Shown here in pieces: positions 27,476 to 36,450 of a DNA stretch of 64,000 nucleotides (position 1 is the first letter of the stretch; every line of letters starts with the position of its first letter). Source of the DNA: Thalassospira lucentensis (GTDB lineage Bacteria > Pseudomonadota > Alphaproteobacteria > Rhodospirillales > Thalassospiraceae); assembly GCF_011806425.1 (NCBI RefSeq), contig NZ_JAATOV010000006.1, positions 267,732 to 331,731 of the forward strand. The letters are read 5' to 3'. The position numbers and the translations under genes were made by a program. The notes beneath the pieces are model-generated. The model was not told where the DNA came from, did not search any database, and saw only the letters and a program-made list of their open reading frames with translations.

Positions 27476-27507
27476 AAAGCGGCGCCAAACGGGGCCGCTT
27501 TTTTCGT
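27476..27507 (+). terminator. Rho-independent terminator of pyrC
   Basis: AAGCGGCgCC, loop AAAC, GGgGCCGCTT and TTTTCG. Confidence 0.85.
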
Positions 27508-27588
27508 TTGGATGGTTGGCAGGGATTGGGGCTGATCGGTCATGTCATGAGGCGCTGCGCATTGTCGCGGAGCTGGTAATATCTGCAA

Positions 27589-28506
27589 TTAACCGCTGAT
27601 GTCGATTTTACCGGATGGGGCATTTAAGCCAATCGCATTGCGATAGCTTTCGGCAGCCGCACTGGCCTGGGAAGCGATCATGGCGGAGATATTCATCGAC
27701 GCACCTTTGGCGACAGTGAAATCCGCGGCTGAGCTGCCCGGAACCGATGCCGCACGTGAAATCGCCGCCTGATTGGCGATGGCGGCAGCGCCTTCTAATC
27801 CTTCAATCGGATGGAGGCTGACTTTCCCACCCGTCGCATAAAGCCGCCCGTCCGGTCCGGTGCTGTAGCTATAGCTGATCATGCCGGCATTCGCCCCGGC
27901 AAGTGTCTGATGGCTTTCTTCTTCGGTGCGAACGACAGCATCCCGTGCGCGAAGGTCTTGCACAATTTCGCGCTCATTCGCCGTCAGAAGGGCCGGGTTG
28001 GACGTTGGCTGGCGCGCCTGTATTGGTGTTTCTTCGCGTTCTTGCTGTTGGCGTTCGGCGGGGCTGCTGGCATCTGTTTCCGGGGTGGAGGCTTCGCCCT
28101 CTATATCGCGCGGATCAAGTTGTTGGATAACCGTGACAACCGACGCGGCACTTTGAACCGGGGCTGGTTGCGACGGTGCAGATGTGGCTGGCGGTGTGGT
28201 TTGGGCGGCGGCTTGTTGCGGTTGCGATTGTCGGGCAAATCCTTGTGCGCCGATATTTTGCCCGCGGGTGTTTGGTGATGCTTGCTGCGTGGACGGTTCC
28301 GGTAGGGACAGCGGTGGGGCGATGGTTGATGCCAGCGGCACAATCGCAACGGCGGCGGGTTTTGTTGTTGGCGCAGCATTTCCCGACCCGCCCGATCCAT
28401 TGATCGACGGTTGGCTCCCGGTGCCGGGCAGGGCGCGTGTGGCTATGACTTGGCCAAGTTGCCCACCACTTCCGGGGATAACCTGTATAGCACCTGCCTG
28501 TATCAT
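27589..28506 (-). CDS. SprA-related (putative metalloprotease-type) protein with degenerate motif
   Basis: A 305-residue protein. The N-terminal 150 residues are low-complexity, rich in Ala, Pro, Gln and Ser. The C-terminal part matches the SprA-related family (LTANEREIVQDLRARDAVVR, then SYSYSTGPDGRLYATGGKVS). Family members as I recall them have a HExxH zinc motif after the VR segment; here that place reads RTEEESHQTLAG, so the first His is missing and zinc protease activity is doubtful. The start was put at ATG 28506; a TTG at 28524 is in frame. Overlapping palindromes cover the start region. Confidence 0.75.
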   Translation of the reverse strand: MIQAGAIQVIPGSGGQLGQVIATRALPGTGSQPSINGSGGSGNAAPTTKPAAVAIVPLASTIAPPLSLPEPSTQQASPNTRGQNIGAQGFARQSQPQQAAAQTTPPATSAPSQPAPVQSAASVVTVIQQLDPRDIEGEASTPETDASSPAERQQQEREETPIQARQPTSNPALLTANEREIVQDLRARDAVVRTEEESHQTLAGANAGMISYSYSTGPDGRLYATGGKVSLHPIEGLEGAAAIANQAAISRAASVPGSSAADFTVAKGASMNISAMIASQASAAAESYRNAIGLNAPSGKIDISG

Positions 28507-28507
28507 G

Positions 28508-28531
28508 GGGGTATTATACCCCAACTTGGGG
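28508..28531. promoter_or_regulatory. Two overlapping palindromes at the start of the SprA-related gene
   Basis: On the plus strand, GGGGTAT-T-ATACCCC (28508-28522) and CCCCAA-C-TTGGGG (28519-28531) share the central CCCC, so only one can form at a time. The minus strand reads TATAAT within the first. It may be an operator or two alternative leader hairpins. Confidence 0.5.
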
Positions 28532-28639
28532 TTAAAAGTACATTGGGTCGTTTTCGGTGCTGCGGTATGTGTTGCCCGCGCGGGGCCAGGCTGATGATGC
28601 AGATCACGCTGGTTTGATGTGACGGTGTGGTCGCCCAGG

Positions 28640-28663
28640 GATTATGACTGAGATTATGACTGA
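28640..28663. repeat. Tandem 12-bp direct repeat
   Basis: GATTATGACTGA occurs twice back to back, 50 bp before the DUF547 gene. It may be a pair of regulator half-sites. Confidence 0.5.
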
Positions 28664-28713
28664 TTTCCCAATCTTGTTTCCTAAACTCGTTTACTGGCCC
28701 CGACTGAAATGTG

Positions 28714-29562
28714 ATGGCGATGATGCGTTTGTCGATCTTGATGGTTTTAATTCTGTTGGCCGTTCCCGGTGCGGTCCGTGTCGCGCATGCCGCGCCAAGT
28801 GCGGACCTTTGGCCTGATTGGCAGGCCCATGACGACGCCAGCACAGAACAAATCGATCATGGCGCATGGCAAGCTGTGCTGGATCGCTATCTGGTGACAA
28901 AAGAGCCCGGTGTTACCGCGTTTGATTATGCGGGGGCCAAGAAGGATGGCTATGACGCGATATCGGGGTATGTCACCGCAATGACAAAGGTCGCGGTAAG
29001 CGGTCTTAGTCGGGATCAGCAATTTGCCTATTGGGTGAATTTGTATAATGCCCTGACGGTGCGTGTGGTGCTTGATCACTATCCGGTCGCATCAATCCGC
29101 GACATTGATATCTCGCCGGGGCTGTTTTCATCCGGGCCGTGGGGCAAAAAGCTGATCACGGTGGAGGGCAGGACACTTAGCCTTGATGACATCGAACATC
29201 GTATCTTACGCCCGATCTGGCAGGACCCGCGCATTCATTACGCGGTGAATTGTGCGTCTGTTGGCTGTCCCGCGTTGGCGGCAAAGGCCTATAACGCCGC
29301 AACACTGAATGATCAGCTTAATCAGGCGGCAGCCGGATTTATCAATCATCCACGCGCGGTTCAGCGCAATAAGGATGGGGGGTTCGTTCTGTCGCAGCTT
29401 TATGATTGGTATCGTGATGATTTTGGCAAAAGCGATGCGGATTTTATCGCCCATCTCAAACGCTTTGCGGGGCCGAAGTTAACCGAGGCCCTTGGTGATA
29501 CGGATGAGCTTGATATTGCCGGGTATCAATATGATTGGCGACTGAACGATACCCGGCCATAG
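28714..29562 (+). CDS. DUF547 domain protein, secreted
   Basis: A 282-residue protein with a signal peptide (RLSILMVLILLAVPGAVRVAHA). The rest is a DUF547 domain with its hallmark segments YWVNLYNALTVRVVLDHYP, WGKKLITVEG, LSLDDIEHRILRP and YAVNCASVGCPAL. DUF547 proteins have a papain-like cysteine protease-like fold in some predictions; the role in bacteria is not established. Start candidates are GTG 28711, ATG 28714 and ATG 28723. It stands alone. Confidence 0.82.
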   Translation: MAMMRLSILMVLILLAVPGAVRVAHAAPSADLWPDWQAHDDASTEQIDHGAWQAVLDRYLVTKEPGVTAFDYAGAKKDGYDAISGYVTAMTKVAVSGLSRDQQFAYWVNLYNALTVRVVLDHYPVASIRDIDISPGLFSSGPWGKKLITVEGRTLSLDDIEHRILRPIWQDPRIHYAVNCASVGCPALAAKAYNAATLNDQLNQAAAGFINHPRAVQRNKDGGFVLSQLYDWYRDDFGKSDADFIAHLKRFAGPKLTEALGDTDELDIAGYQYDWRLNDTRP

Positions 29563-29625
29563 TTTTGCGTGTGGGCGCAAATCTTTATGGCCGGGCGTTC
29601 GTCGCGTGTGGTGATCTAAATGCGG

Positions 29626-30069
29626 TTAAAGCATCTTGCGGTATTGGACGAAGCCTGACTTGTCGCCAATGCGATCATACAGCTTCATCGCGGTGACATT
29701 GTCTTCTTGTGTTAGCCAATAAACGCGTGCGGCAGATGCATTCTTGGCATGGTCATACACATGTTCGATCAGTTTACGACCGGCCCCAGTTCCACGCGTG
29801 TCTGGGGCGACAAACAAATCCTGCAAATAACAATAATCCCCCGCCGTCCAACAGGACCGATGATAGATCCAGTGAACCAACCCAACCGCCTTGTTATTCT
29901 GCCACGCGATGGCAGCGTGCATCGGTTCATTCGGGTCCAAAAAACGGGCCCAGCTATGATCACTGACCTCAGCTGGGATATCGGTTTTATAGAATGTCTG
30001 ATAGCCGCGCCAAAGCGGCAGCCAAACAGCATGGTCGTCCGGGGTGACGGGGCGAATTTCAAAGCTCAT
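29626..30069 (-). CDS. GNAT family N-acetyltransferase
   Basis: A 147-residue acetyltransferase. The acetyl-CoA loop is visible in LQDLFVAPDTRGTGAGRKLIEHV (R-G-T-G-A-G) and the following helix and YWLTQEDNVTAMKLYDRIG are typical of GNAT. ATG 30069 has AAGGA about 8 bases upstream; the open frame extends to 30186 without support. The substrate is unknown, perhaps an amino group on a small molecule. Confidence 0.85.
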   Translation of the reverse strand: MSFEIRPVTPDDHAVWLPLWRGYQTFYKTDIPAEVSDHSWARFLDPNEPMHAAIAWQNNKAVGLVHWIYHRSCWTAGDYCYLQDLFVAPDTRGTGAGRKLIEHVYDHAKNASAARVYWLTQEDNVTAMKLYDRIGDKSGFVQYRKML

Positions 30070-30186
30070 AACGCAATCCTTCTTGGCGGGGCACATTGGC
30101 TTGCGCGCGGTGGTGCGCGTTTGATCAAGCCTAGGAACCTTGCCGTTGTGCGGTAAGAGCCAATTACAAGAAACTTGCGGGGCCAA

Positions 30187-30432
30187 TCACGCCGCTTGGT
30201 GGCGGACGTGACGGTCGGACGGTGATTTCGACGCAAGGCGCGGGCGGTTTGGCATTGCCGTGTTTGCGTTTGTCCGTTCCGAAGCGGCGGGTGACGGTGC
30301 GCTGGCGTGATTAATTTGCGCAATCGTGTGACGGACGTCACTTGCGCAAACACCGTCATAGCGCATTAATGCCTGCACGATCGGGTCGGCAAGCATCTCT
30401 TCGACCGTTAATTCCTGATCAACATAGCTCAT
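30187..30432 (-). CDS. Small conserved-looking protein under a Fur-like box
   Basis: An 81-residue protein. The first 45 residues look folded (QELTVEEMLADPIVQALMRY, then DGVCASDVRHTIAQI) and the tail is Ala/Pro/Arg-rich and probably disordered. I know similar small proteins (ADP-hydrophobic-x-RDGV type) from Rhodospirillales but no function. The start is the ATG at 30432. A promoter overlapped by a Fur/Irr-like sequence lies 38-60 bp upstream, so iron control is likely. Confidence 0.55.
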   Translation of the reverse strand: MSYVDQELTVEEMLADPIVQALMRYDGVCASDVRHTIAQINHASAPSPAASERTNANTAMPNRPRLASKSPSDRHVRHQAA

Positions 30433-30463
30433 CTGCTCATATTCCCATTTTTTTATTACGCAC

Positions 30464-30492
30464 ACTATATTGCTATTGAAAATCATTCGCAA
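30464..30492 (-). promoter_or_regulatory. Promoter with overlapping Fur/Irr-like box
   Basis: On the minus strand: TTGCGA (30492-30487), 17 bases, TATAGT (30469-30464). The spacer and -35 read TTGCGAATGATTTTCAATAG, which resembles alphaproteobacterial iron boxes. The rest of the gap (30493-30756) holds nothing I recognise. Confidence 0.5.
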
Positions 30493-30756
30493 GTGTAAAG
30501 TTGTGTCCGATGTGTCGTTTTCGACTTTAAGTCTTGTTTTTGCGGCGCGTTTTCCGGTTCTGTTGAATTGGCCCGCCAACCGTCGGGCCGTTGACCGTGG
30601 TGATGCGGGGGATTCCCCGCTGATTTGTGCGCCGCACTGTTAGCAAGGCCTTGCCTCTATTTTCTTGATTCTTTGATGCGTCACCTCTAACGCTGGTGTC
30701 TGGTTTTTCACTGCCGTGATAAAGCCCAATAAATATGGCAAAAACAGGCTCTGAAA

Positions 30757-31752
30757 ATGACGCGTCCGGGAATTCGTGAATATGTTTTGCTGCTGCTGTT
30801 GGCAGGCATGTGGGGCAGTTCGTTCACTTTCATTAAGATCGGTGTGCATGCCTATTCGCCGCTTGTCGTTGCGGGTGGCCGGTTAACCTTTGCCGCCCTT
30901 GTGCTTTGGGCGTTTGCCTGGTTTCGGAAATCCGATTTGCCGCGCGGGAAAAAGGCGTGGTTGTCGGCCTTTGCGATTGCCTTGATCGGCAATGCCATTC
31001 CGTTCTTTTTGATCAGCTTTGGCGAAACCAATGTCGATGCGGGGCTTGCGGCCATTTTAATGTCGACCGTGCCGCTGACAGCGGTGGTACTGGCACACTT
31101 CTTTACCGATGATGAAAAGCTGACCCTTGGCAAGGTGATTGGCATTGTGCTGGGCACTGTCGGCGTTGTTGTTTTGGTTGGGCCTGAAACCTTGTCGGGG
31201 CTTGGTGGCGATTTCTTATTTCAGTTGGCGATTTTGATTGCCGCGGTGGGCTATGCCATTTCATCGCTCATATCGCGCAATCTGCGCGATCAGCCGCGCA
31301 TTGGATCGACGGCGGTCATTTTAACATTCGCTTCGATGATCTTGATGCCCTTTACCCTGATCATTGATCAGCCATGGACCATGGCATTTGATCTTACGGG
31401 GCTGCTGGCGATTTTGTATCTTGGCGTGTTTCCGACCGGCATTGCGATGTTCTTGATCCTACAATTGGTCGCATCTGCCGGGACCAGTTTTTTGGTGTTC
31501 AATAACTATCTTGTGCCCGCGGTCGGGGTGCTGATCAGCTTTATTGTCTTAAACGAGGTGCCCCAACCAAGCGCGTTATTGGCGATGGGCATTATTTTGA
31601 TCGGCATCGCCGCATCGCAGGTTCGATTTAAACGAAAATCCCTTCTGGTCGAAAAGGATGGTACACAGGGCGATCCGATTACGCCGGTATTGGAAAAAGA
31701 TCATCGCGAAACATCCCATTCATCCCGCGCGAAAAGCCAAAAAAAGGGATAA
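30757..31752 (+). CDS. DMT superfamily (EamA) transporter
   Basis: A 331-residue protein with about ten membrane helices in two EamA repeats (LLAGMWGSSFTFIKIGVHAY and AVGYAISSLISRNL) and a charged, cytoplasmic C-terminal tail of about 45 residues. It is probably a metabolite exporter of unknown substrate. It is followed by the gyrA promoter region and is unlikely to be co-transcribed with gyrA. Confidence 0.87.
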   Translation: MTRPGIREYVLLLLLAGMWGSSFTFIKIGVHAYSPLVVAGGRLTFAALVLWAFAWFRKSDLPRGKKAWLSAFAIALIGNAIPFFLISFGETNVDAGLAAILMSTVPLTAVVLAHFFTDDEKLTLGKVIGIVLGTVGVVVLVGPETLSGLGGDFLFQLAILIAAVGYAISSLISRNLRDQPRIGSTAVILTFASMILMPFTLIIDQPWTMAFDLTGLLAILYLGVFPTGIAMFLILQLVASAGTSFLVFNNYLVPAVGVLISFIVLNEVPQPSALLAMGIILIGIAASQVRFKRKSLLVEKDGTQGDPITPVLEKDHRETSHSSRAKSQKKG

Positions 31753-31761
31753 AAATCGAAC

Positions 31762-31816
31762 TTTGTCGTCCAATAAAGACAGATGGGATTTGTCAATATT
31801 GTTTGTAGACGACAAA
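31762..31816. repeat. 9-bp inverted repeat before gyrA
   Basis: TTTGTCGTC (31762-31770) and GACGACAAA (31808-31816) are perfect complements 37 bp apart, about 90-140 bp before gyrA. It may be a regulatory dyad. Confidence 0.45.
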
Positions 31817-31902
31817 CCTGATACTTTCCGCCTTTCTGGTCCGGCATGTGCCTGTATATGGGTGTGTGTCACGCCGATTGAATCATTTCAGATCAAGCGT
31901 TT

Positions 31903-34722
31903 ATGAGGTCACGGCCTTTGTCCACCAAAGAGACCAATTCCGAGAGCCGCGATATTTTCCCGGTATCCATCGAACAAGAAATGCGCCGAAGCTACCTCGA
32001 TTACGCAATGAGCGTGATCGTCAGCCGTGCGCTGCCTGATGTCCGAGACGGCTTGAAGCCGGTGCATCGACGTATTCTGTACGCCATGCACGAGAACGGA
32101 TTTGATTATAACAAAGCATTCCGCAAATCGGCCCGTGTGGTCGGGGACGTGATGGGTAAATATCACCCGCACGGCGATAGCGCGATCTACGATGCAATGG
32201 TCCGCATGGCGCAGAACTTCTCCATGCGTTTGCCGCTGATCGACGGGCAGGGGAACTTTGGGTCCATGGATGGCGATAAAGCCGCCGCCATGCGTTACAC
32301 CGAAGCGCGCATGGCAAAGTCCGCGCACTTCCTGCTTGACGACATCGATAAAGACACCATCGATTTCCGCGACAACTATGACGAAACGACCAAGGAACCA
32401 TCGGTTCTGCCGGCCCGTTTCCCCAATATGCTGGTCAATGGTGCTGGCGGTATTGCGGTGGGTATGGCAACCAACATTCCGCCCCATAACCTGGGCGAAG
32501 TGATCGATGGTTGCATGGCCTATGTCGATGATCCGAACATTTCCATCGAAGGATTGATGGAATTCGTTCATGGTCCGGATTTCCCGACAGGCGCGCTTAT
32601 TCTGGGCCGCTCGGGCATCCATTCCGCATTTAAAACCGGCCGTGGGTCGGTGATCATGCGTGCACGTACCCATGTCGAAGAAGTCCGTGCCAACCGCGAA
32701 GCCATCATCGTGACCGAAGTTCCCTATCAGGTGAACAAGGCCAGCTTGATGGAAAAGATCGCGGATCTGGTCCGTGACAAAAAACTCGAAGGCATTTCCG
32801 ATCTGCGTGACGAGTCTGACCGTTCAGGCGTGCGCATGGTGATCGAACTTAAACGCGATGCCAATTCCGACGTGGTCTTGAACCAGTTGTTCCGCTTTAC
32901 CGCGCTGCAGACGTCTTTTGGCGTGAACATGCTGGCGTTGAATCGCGGTAAACCGGAACTGATGAACCTGAAAGAAATCATTCAGGCATTTGTCGAGTTC
33001 CGCGAAGAAGTCATTACCCGCCGGACGATCCATCTTCTCAAAAAGGCTCGTGACCGTGCCCACGTTGTTGTGGGTCTTGGTATTGCGGTTGCCAATATTG
33101 ACGAAGTGATCAAACTGATCCGTGGTGCCGCCGATCCGACGGTTGCCCGTGAACAGCTGATGGCGCGCGATTGGGCGGCTGGCGACATTGTGCCGCTGAT
33201 TGAACTGATTGCGGATCCGCTTCAGGTCGGCTCAAGCGACGGGCAGTATCGCCTGTCCGAAGCTCAGGCCCGTGCGATCCTTGAACTTCGCCTGCACCGC
33301 CTGACCGGTCTGGAACGTGATAAAATCGCGGCCGAATTGACCGAATTGGGTGAGAAAATCAAAGACTTCCTTGATATCCTGGCCTCGCGTGAGCGTAAGC
33401 TTGATATCCTCAAGGATGAACTGACTGAAATGCGCAACGAGTTCGCCAACGAACGTCGTAGTGAAATTCAGGAAGGCGACTTTGAACATGACATCGAAGA
33501 TCTGATCGCACGTGAAGACATGGTCGTGACCGTGTCGCACACCGGTTATATCCAGCGTGTTCCGCTTTCGACTTATCGCGCACAGCGTCGCGGTGGCAAG
33601 GGGCGTTCAGGCATGGCGACCCGCGAAGAAGATTTCGTATCCAAACTGTTTGTGGCCAATACCCATACACCGGTGCTGTTCTTTAGCTCCGAGGGGATGG
33701 TCTATAAAATGAAGGTCTGGCGTCTGCCACAAGGAACCCCGCAATCGCGCGGTAAGGCCCTTGTGAACATGCTGCCACTGTCTGAGGGTGAATATATCAC
33801 CACGGTTCTTCCGCTTCCCGACGAGGAAGAATGGCCGAACCTGCATGTGATGTTTGCAACCTCGACCGGGAATGTCCGTCGTAACAGTCTTGCTGATTTC
33901 GTGAATGTGAAATCAAACGGCAAAATCGCCATGAAGCTTGAAGAAGATCGTGGCGACAAGCTGATCGCGGTTCAGACCTGTACCGATGATGATGATATCT
34001 TGCTGACCACCCGTAAGGGTAAATGCATTCGTTTCCGTGTGACCGATGTCCGCGTATTTACCGGCCGTAATTCGGTTGGTGTCCGTGGTATCCGTCTGGC
34101 AGACGAAGACGAAGTTATCGCAATGTCGGTTCTGTTTGGTAACCACGTTTCGATGGAAGAACGCGGTGAATATCTCTCGATTACCGGCAAACTCCGCCGC
34201 GAGGAAATCACTGCTGACAACCTTCCGCTCGAAGTGCTGTCCGAAGACCGTTATCAGGAAATTCTCAGCGGTGATCAGATGATCCTGTCTGTGACTGAAA
34301 ATGGCTACGGCAAGCGGACCTCGGCGTACGAGTATCGTGTTACCGGGCGTGGCGGTCAGGGCTTTGCCAATATCGAAATGTCTGAACGTAATGGCGACGT
34401 TGCCGCATCCTTCGTGATCGAAGAAGGCGACGAGCTGATGATGGTCACCAATGGTGGCAAAGTCATCCGTATGCCAACCCACGACATTCGTATGGCGGGT
34501 CGTAAGACACAGGGTGTGACACTGTTCCGTACAGCACAGGACGAAGAAGTCGTTGCTGTTGAACGTCTGTCCAACCTTGGTGGCGACGAAGAACTCGAAG
34601 GCGAAGAAGGCATTGTGGACGGCATTGAAAATGCTGCCCCAGTTGCGGATGACGCCGTACAGACCAGTGCTGAAGATGCCGGTGATGCACCGGAATCGGA
34701 TGGTGTAGACAGCGACGATTAA
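31903..34722 (+). CDS. gyrA: DNA gyrase subunit A
   Basis: A 939-residue subunit of the type II topoisomerase that introduces negative supercoils. The catalytic tyrosine is in AMRYTEARM (Y132). The quinolone-resistance region reads [12 protein letters not shown] with Ser93 and Asp97 (E. coli S83 and D87), the drug-sensitive residues. The GyrA box needed for DNA wrapping is QRRGGKG, and the C-terminal tail is strongly acidic. Two starts are plausible: ATG 31903 and TTG 31918, the latter with GAGG 9 bases upstream. It forms an operon with coaD (11 bp gap) and the cyclophilin gene. Confidence 0.98.
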   Translation: MRSRPLSTKETNSESRDIFPVSIEQEMRRSYLDYAMSVIVSRALPDVRDGLKPVHRRILYAMHENGFDYNKAFRKSARVVGDVMGKYHPHGDSAIYDAMVRMAQNFSMRLPLIDGQGNFGSMDGDKAAAMRYTEARMAKSAHFLLDDIDKDTIDFRDNYDETTKEPSVLPARFPNMLVNGAGGIAVGMATNIPPHNLGEVIDGCMAYVDDPNISIEGLMEFVHGPDFPTGALILGRSGIHSAFKTGRGSVIMRARTHVEEVRANREAIIVTEVPYQVNKASLMEKIADLVRDKKLEGISDLRDESDRSGVRMVIELKRDANSDVVLNQLFRFTALQTSFGVNMLALNRGKPELMNLKEIIQAFVEFREEVITRRTIHLLKKARDRAHVVVGLGIAVANIDEVIKLIRGAADPTVAREQLMARDWAAGDIVPLIELIADPLQVGSSDGQYRLSEAQARAILELRLHRLTGLERDKIAAELTELGEKIKDFLDILASRERKLDILKDELTEMRNEFANERRSEIQEGDFEHDIEDLIAREDMVVTVSHTGYIQRVPLSTYRAQRRGGKGRSGMATREEDFVSKLFVANTHTPVLFFSSEGMVYKMKVWRLPQGTPQSRGKALVNMLPLSEGEYITTVLPLPDEEEWPNLHVMFATSTGNVRRNSLADFVNVKSNGKIAMKLEEDRGDKLIAVQTCTDDDDILLTTRKGKCIRFRVTDVRVFTGRNSVGVRGIRLADEDEVIAMSVLFGNHVSMEERGEYLSITGKLRREEITADNLPLEVLSEDRYQEILSGDQMILSVTENGYGKRTSAYEYRVTGRGGQGFANIEMSERNGDVAASFVIEEGDELMMVTNGGKVIRMPTHDIRMAGRKTQGVTLFRTAQDEEVVAVERLSNLGGDEELEGEEGIVDGIENAAPVADDAVQTSAEDAGDAPESDGVDSDD

Positions 34723-34733
34723 GTGGAAGTTCG

Positions 34734-35261
34734 ATGACTGAAATGTCTTCTACAGCCCCGCGTATTGGGATCTATCCGGGTACTTTCGATCCGGTGACCC
34801 AGGGGCATATGGATATTATTCGTCGTGCGACCCGAATTGTGGACCAGCTTATTGTCGGCGTTGCGATCAACGCCGGCAAAGGTCCAATGTTCGGTGTCGA
34901 CGAACGCTGTAAGCTGGTCGAAGAGGCCCTTAAGGCCGCCGGTGGCGAGGTTGCTGCCCGTACCTCGGTAAAGCCATTTTCTTCGCTTTTGATGCAGTTC
35001 GCCCAAGAAAACGGATCCAGCACGATCCTTCGTGGTCTTCGTGCTGTGTCTGATTTCGAATACGAATTCCAGATGGCCGGGATGAACGCCCGGTTGTCCC
35101 CGGAAGTTGAAACCGTCTTTTTGATGGCTTCTGAAAAGCAGCAGTTTGTTTCTTCGCGCTTTGTGAAGGAAATTGCCCGTCTGGGTGGGGATGTGACAGA
35201 ATTTGTCCCTGCCAACGTGCTAACCCGCCTGCATCAGAAGCTTGCAGAGGAAAAGGAATAA
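34734..35261 (+). CDS. coaD: Phosphopantetheine adenylyltransferase
   Basis: A 175-residue enzyme of coenzyme A synthesis that joins ATP and 4'-phosphopantetheine to give dephospho-CoA. The nucleotidyltransferase motif is YPGTFDPVTQGHMDII, and the second signature is FVSSRFVKEIARLGGDV. It is slightly longer than E. coli CoaD because of an N-terminal extension of about 8 residues. It lies between gyrA and the cyclophilin gene with gaps of 11 and 8 bp. Confidence 0.97.
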   Translation: MTEMSSTAPRIGIYPGTFDPVTQGHMDIIRRATRIVDQLIVGVAINAGKGPMFGVDERCKLVEEALKAAGGEVAARTSVKPFSSLLMQFAQENGSSTILRGLRAVSDFEYEFQMAGMNARLSPEVETVFLMASEKQQFVSSRFVKEIARLGGDVTEFVPANVLTRLHQKLAEEKE

Positions 35262-35269
35262 CGCAGGCC

Positions 35270-35827
35270 ATGCGTCTTATTCGTCTTTTATCACTATTTT
35301 TACTCGCACTAGGAATTGTAACCATGTCCAACGCAAACGACGCCAGCGCGCAGGACCTGGAAAACACGCTGTATCTTGATCTAAAAGATGGTCGCGTTGT
35401 GATCCAGCTTCGGCCTGACCTTGCGCCAAACCATGTCGCCCGTATTAAAGAGCTGACCCGTCAGGGCTTCTACGATGGGCTGAAATTCCATCGCGTTATT
35501 GATGGCTTCATGGCGCAGACCGGCGATCCGGCTGGCAATGGTACTGGTGGTTCGGGTCAAAAGCTCAAAGCTGAGTTTTCCAACGAGCATCATGCGCGTG
35601 GCACGGTTTCCATGGCCCGTTCGGCCAGCCCCGATAGTGCCGATTCTCAGTTCTTCATCTGCTTGGCGGATGCACCGCATCTTGATGGTCAATACACCGT
35701 CTGGGGTGAGGTGGTTGAAGGCATGGAATATGTCGATATGATCAAAAAGGGTGCTTCATGGGCAAATGGCTCGGTCGCGGACCCAGATCACATCATCAAA
35801 ATGCAGGTTGCAGCAGACGCTGAGTAA
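35270..35827 (+). CDS. Periplasmic cyclophilin-type peptidyl-prolyl isomerase
   Basis: A 185-residue protein with a signal peptide (RLIRLLSLFLLALGIVTMSN, cut near ASA) and a cyclophilin domain. Active-site segments are seen: GLKFHRVIDGFMAQTGDP (catalytic Arg in FHRV), GTVSMARS and SQFFICLADAPHLDGQYTVWGEV. It speeds folding of exported proteins at proline bonds. It is the third gene of the gyrA-coaD operon, and a terminator follows. Confidence 0.93.
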   Translation: MRLIRLLSLFLLALGIVTMSNANDASAQDLENTLYLDLKDGRVVIQLRPDLAPNHVARIKELTRQGFYDGLKFHRVIDGFMAQTGDPAGNGTGGSGQKLKAEFSNEHHARGTVSMARSASPDSADSQFFICLADAPHLDGQYTVWGEVVEGMEYVDMIKKGASWANGSVADPDHIIKMQVAADAE

Positions 35828-35851
35828 GCGCGCACTGCGATCAATCACAAC

Positions 35852-35888
35852 CGAAAGCCGTCCCTTTGTGGGGCGGCTTTCGCGTTTT
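35852..35888 (+). terminator. Terminator of the gyrA-coaD-cyclophilin operon
   Basis: GAAAGCCGtCCC, loop TTTGTG, GGGcGGCTTTC then GCGTTTT. Confidence 0.8.
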
Positions 35889-35932
35889 AGGGCTTGAAAG
35901 CATAAAAAGCGGAAAAATATAGAAATGAGGTG

Positions 35933-35961
35933 TTGACCAGCGCGCGCTGTGCCATTAAAAC
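35933..35961 (+). promoter_or_regulatory. Promoter of the first tRNA-Lys gene
   Basis: TTGACC, 17-base spacer, TAAAAC. Confidence 0.65.
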
Positions 35962-35979
35962 GCGCTTCACCAACAAGAC

Positions 35980-36055
35980 GGGCCCGTAGCTCAGTTGGTA
36001 GAGCAACTGACTTTTAATCAGTTGGCCACAGGTTCGAATCCTGTCGGGCTCACCA
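35980..36055 (+). tRNA. tRNA-Lys (anticodon TTT), copy 1
   Basis: A 76-base cloverleaf: acceptor GGGCCCG / CGGGCTC, D stem GCTC/GAGC, anticodon stem AACTG.. with loop CTTTTAA (anticodon TTT), T arm CAGGTTCGAATCCTG, discriminator A and encoded CCA. Confidence 0.96.
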
Positions 36056-36060
36056 AAAAG

Positions 36061-36100
36061 CCTCTGAAACCTTTCCGGTTTCGGAGGCTTTTTCTTTTCC
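36061..36100 (+). terminator. Terminator of tRNA-Lys copy 1
   Basis: GCCTCtGAAACC, loop TTTCC, GGTTTCgGAGGC then TTTTTC. Confidence 0.85.
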
Positions 36101-36322
36101 GGAATATCATCCCTTCTTTTTACGAAATATCGCCCCGACTTTTGTTTCGGACGTCTTTGTGTCTTATCGGACAGTTCGCTGCCAGAACATGCTTCGATCC
36201 GGTGTGGGGTAGGGGCTCAATTTGACCTTTTGTGACAGTTTTTTTGACCGGAAAAACCCCGGTTTTTAAGCGGTTTTTCCCTTAAATAGTAGCAAGCATG
36301 CAATTTCCTTTAAAAAGGGGGG
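36101..36322. other. Spacer between the two tRNA-Lys genes
   Basis: No credible gene. It holds an inverted repeat GGAAAAACC (36250-36258) / GGTTTTTCC (36272-36280) with an additional GGTTTTT between the arms. Confidence 0.4.
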
Positions 36323-36351
36323 TTGACCGATTGCGCTAGGCCCATTAAAAC
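36323..36351 (+). promoter_or_regulatory. Promoter of the second tRNA-Lys gene
   Basis: TTGACC, 17-base spacer, TAAAAC: same elements and same distance to the tRNA as for copy 1. Confidence 0.65.
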
Positions 36352-36369
36352 GCCGCTCACCAACGTTGA

Positions 36370-36445
36370 GGGCCCGTAGCTCAGTTGGTAGAGCAACTGA
36401 CTTTTAATCAGTTGGCCACAGGTTCGAATCCTGTCGGGCTCACCA
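36370..36445 (+). tRNA. tRNA-Lys (anticodon TTT), copy 2
   Basis: Identical in all 76 bases to the copy at 35980-36055, including the encoded CCA. Confidence 0.96.
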
Positions 36446-36450
36446 ATTCA

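Noticed and set aside
32161..32200. Quinolone-resistance change in gyrA
   Set aside because: The key Ser and Asp of the resistance region are the sensitive residues.
31909..32673. 254-codon open frame opposite gyrA
   Set aside because: Antisense shadow rich in His and Arg, no domain.
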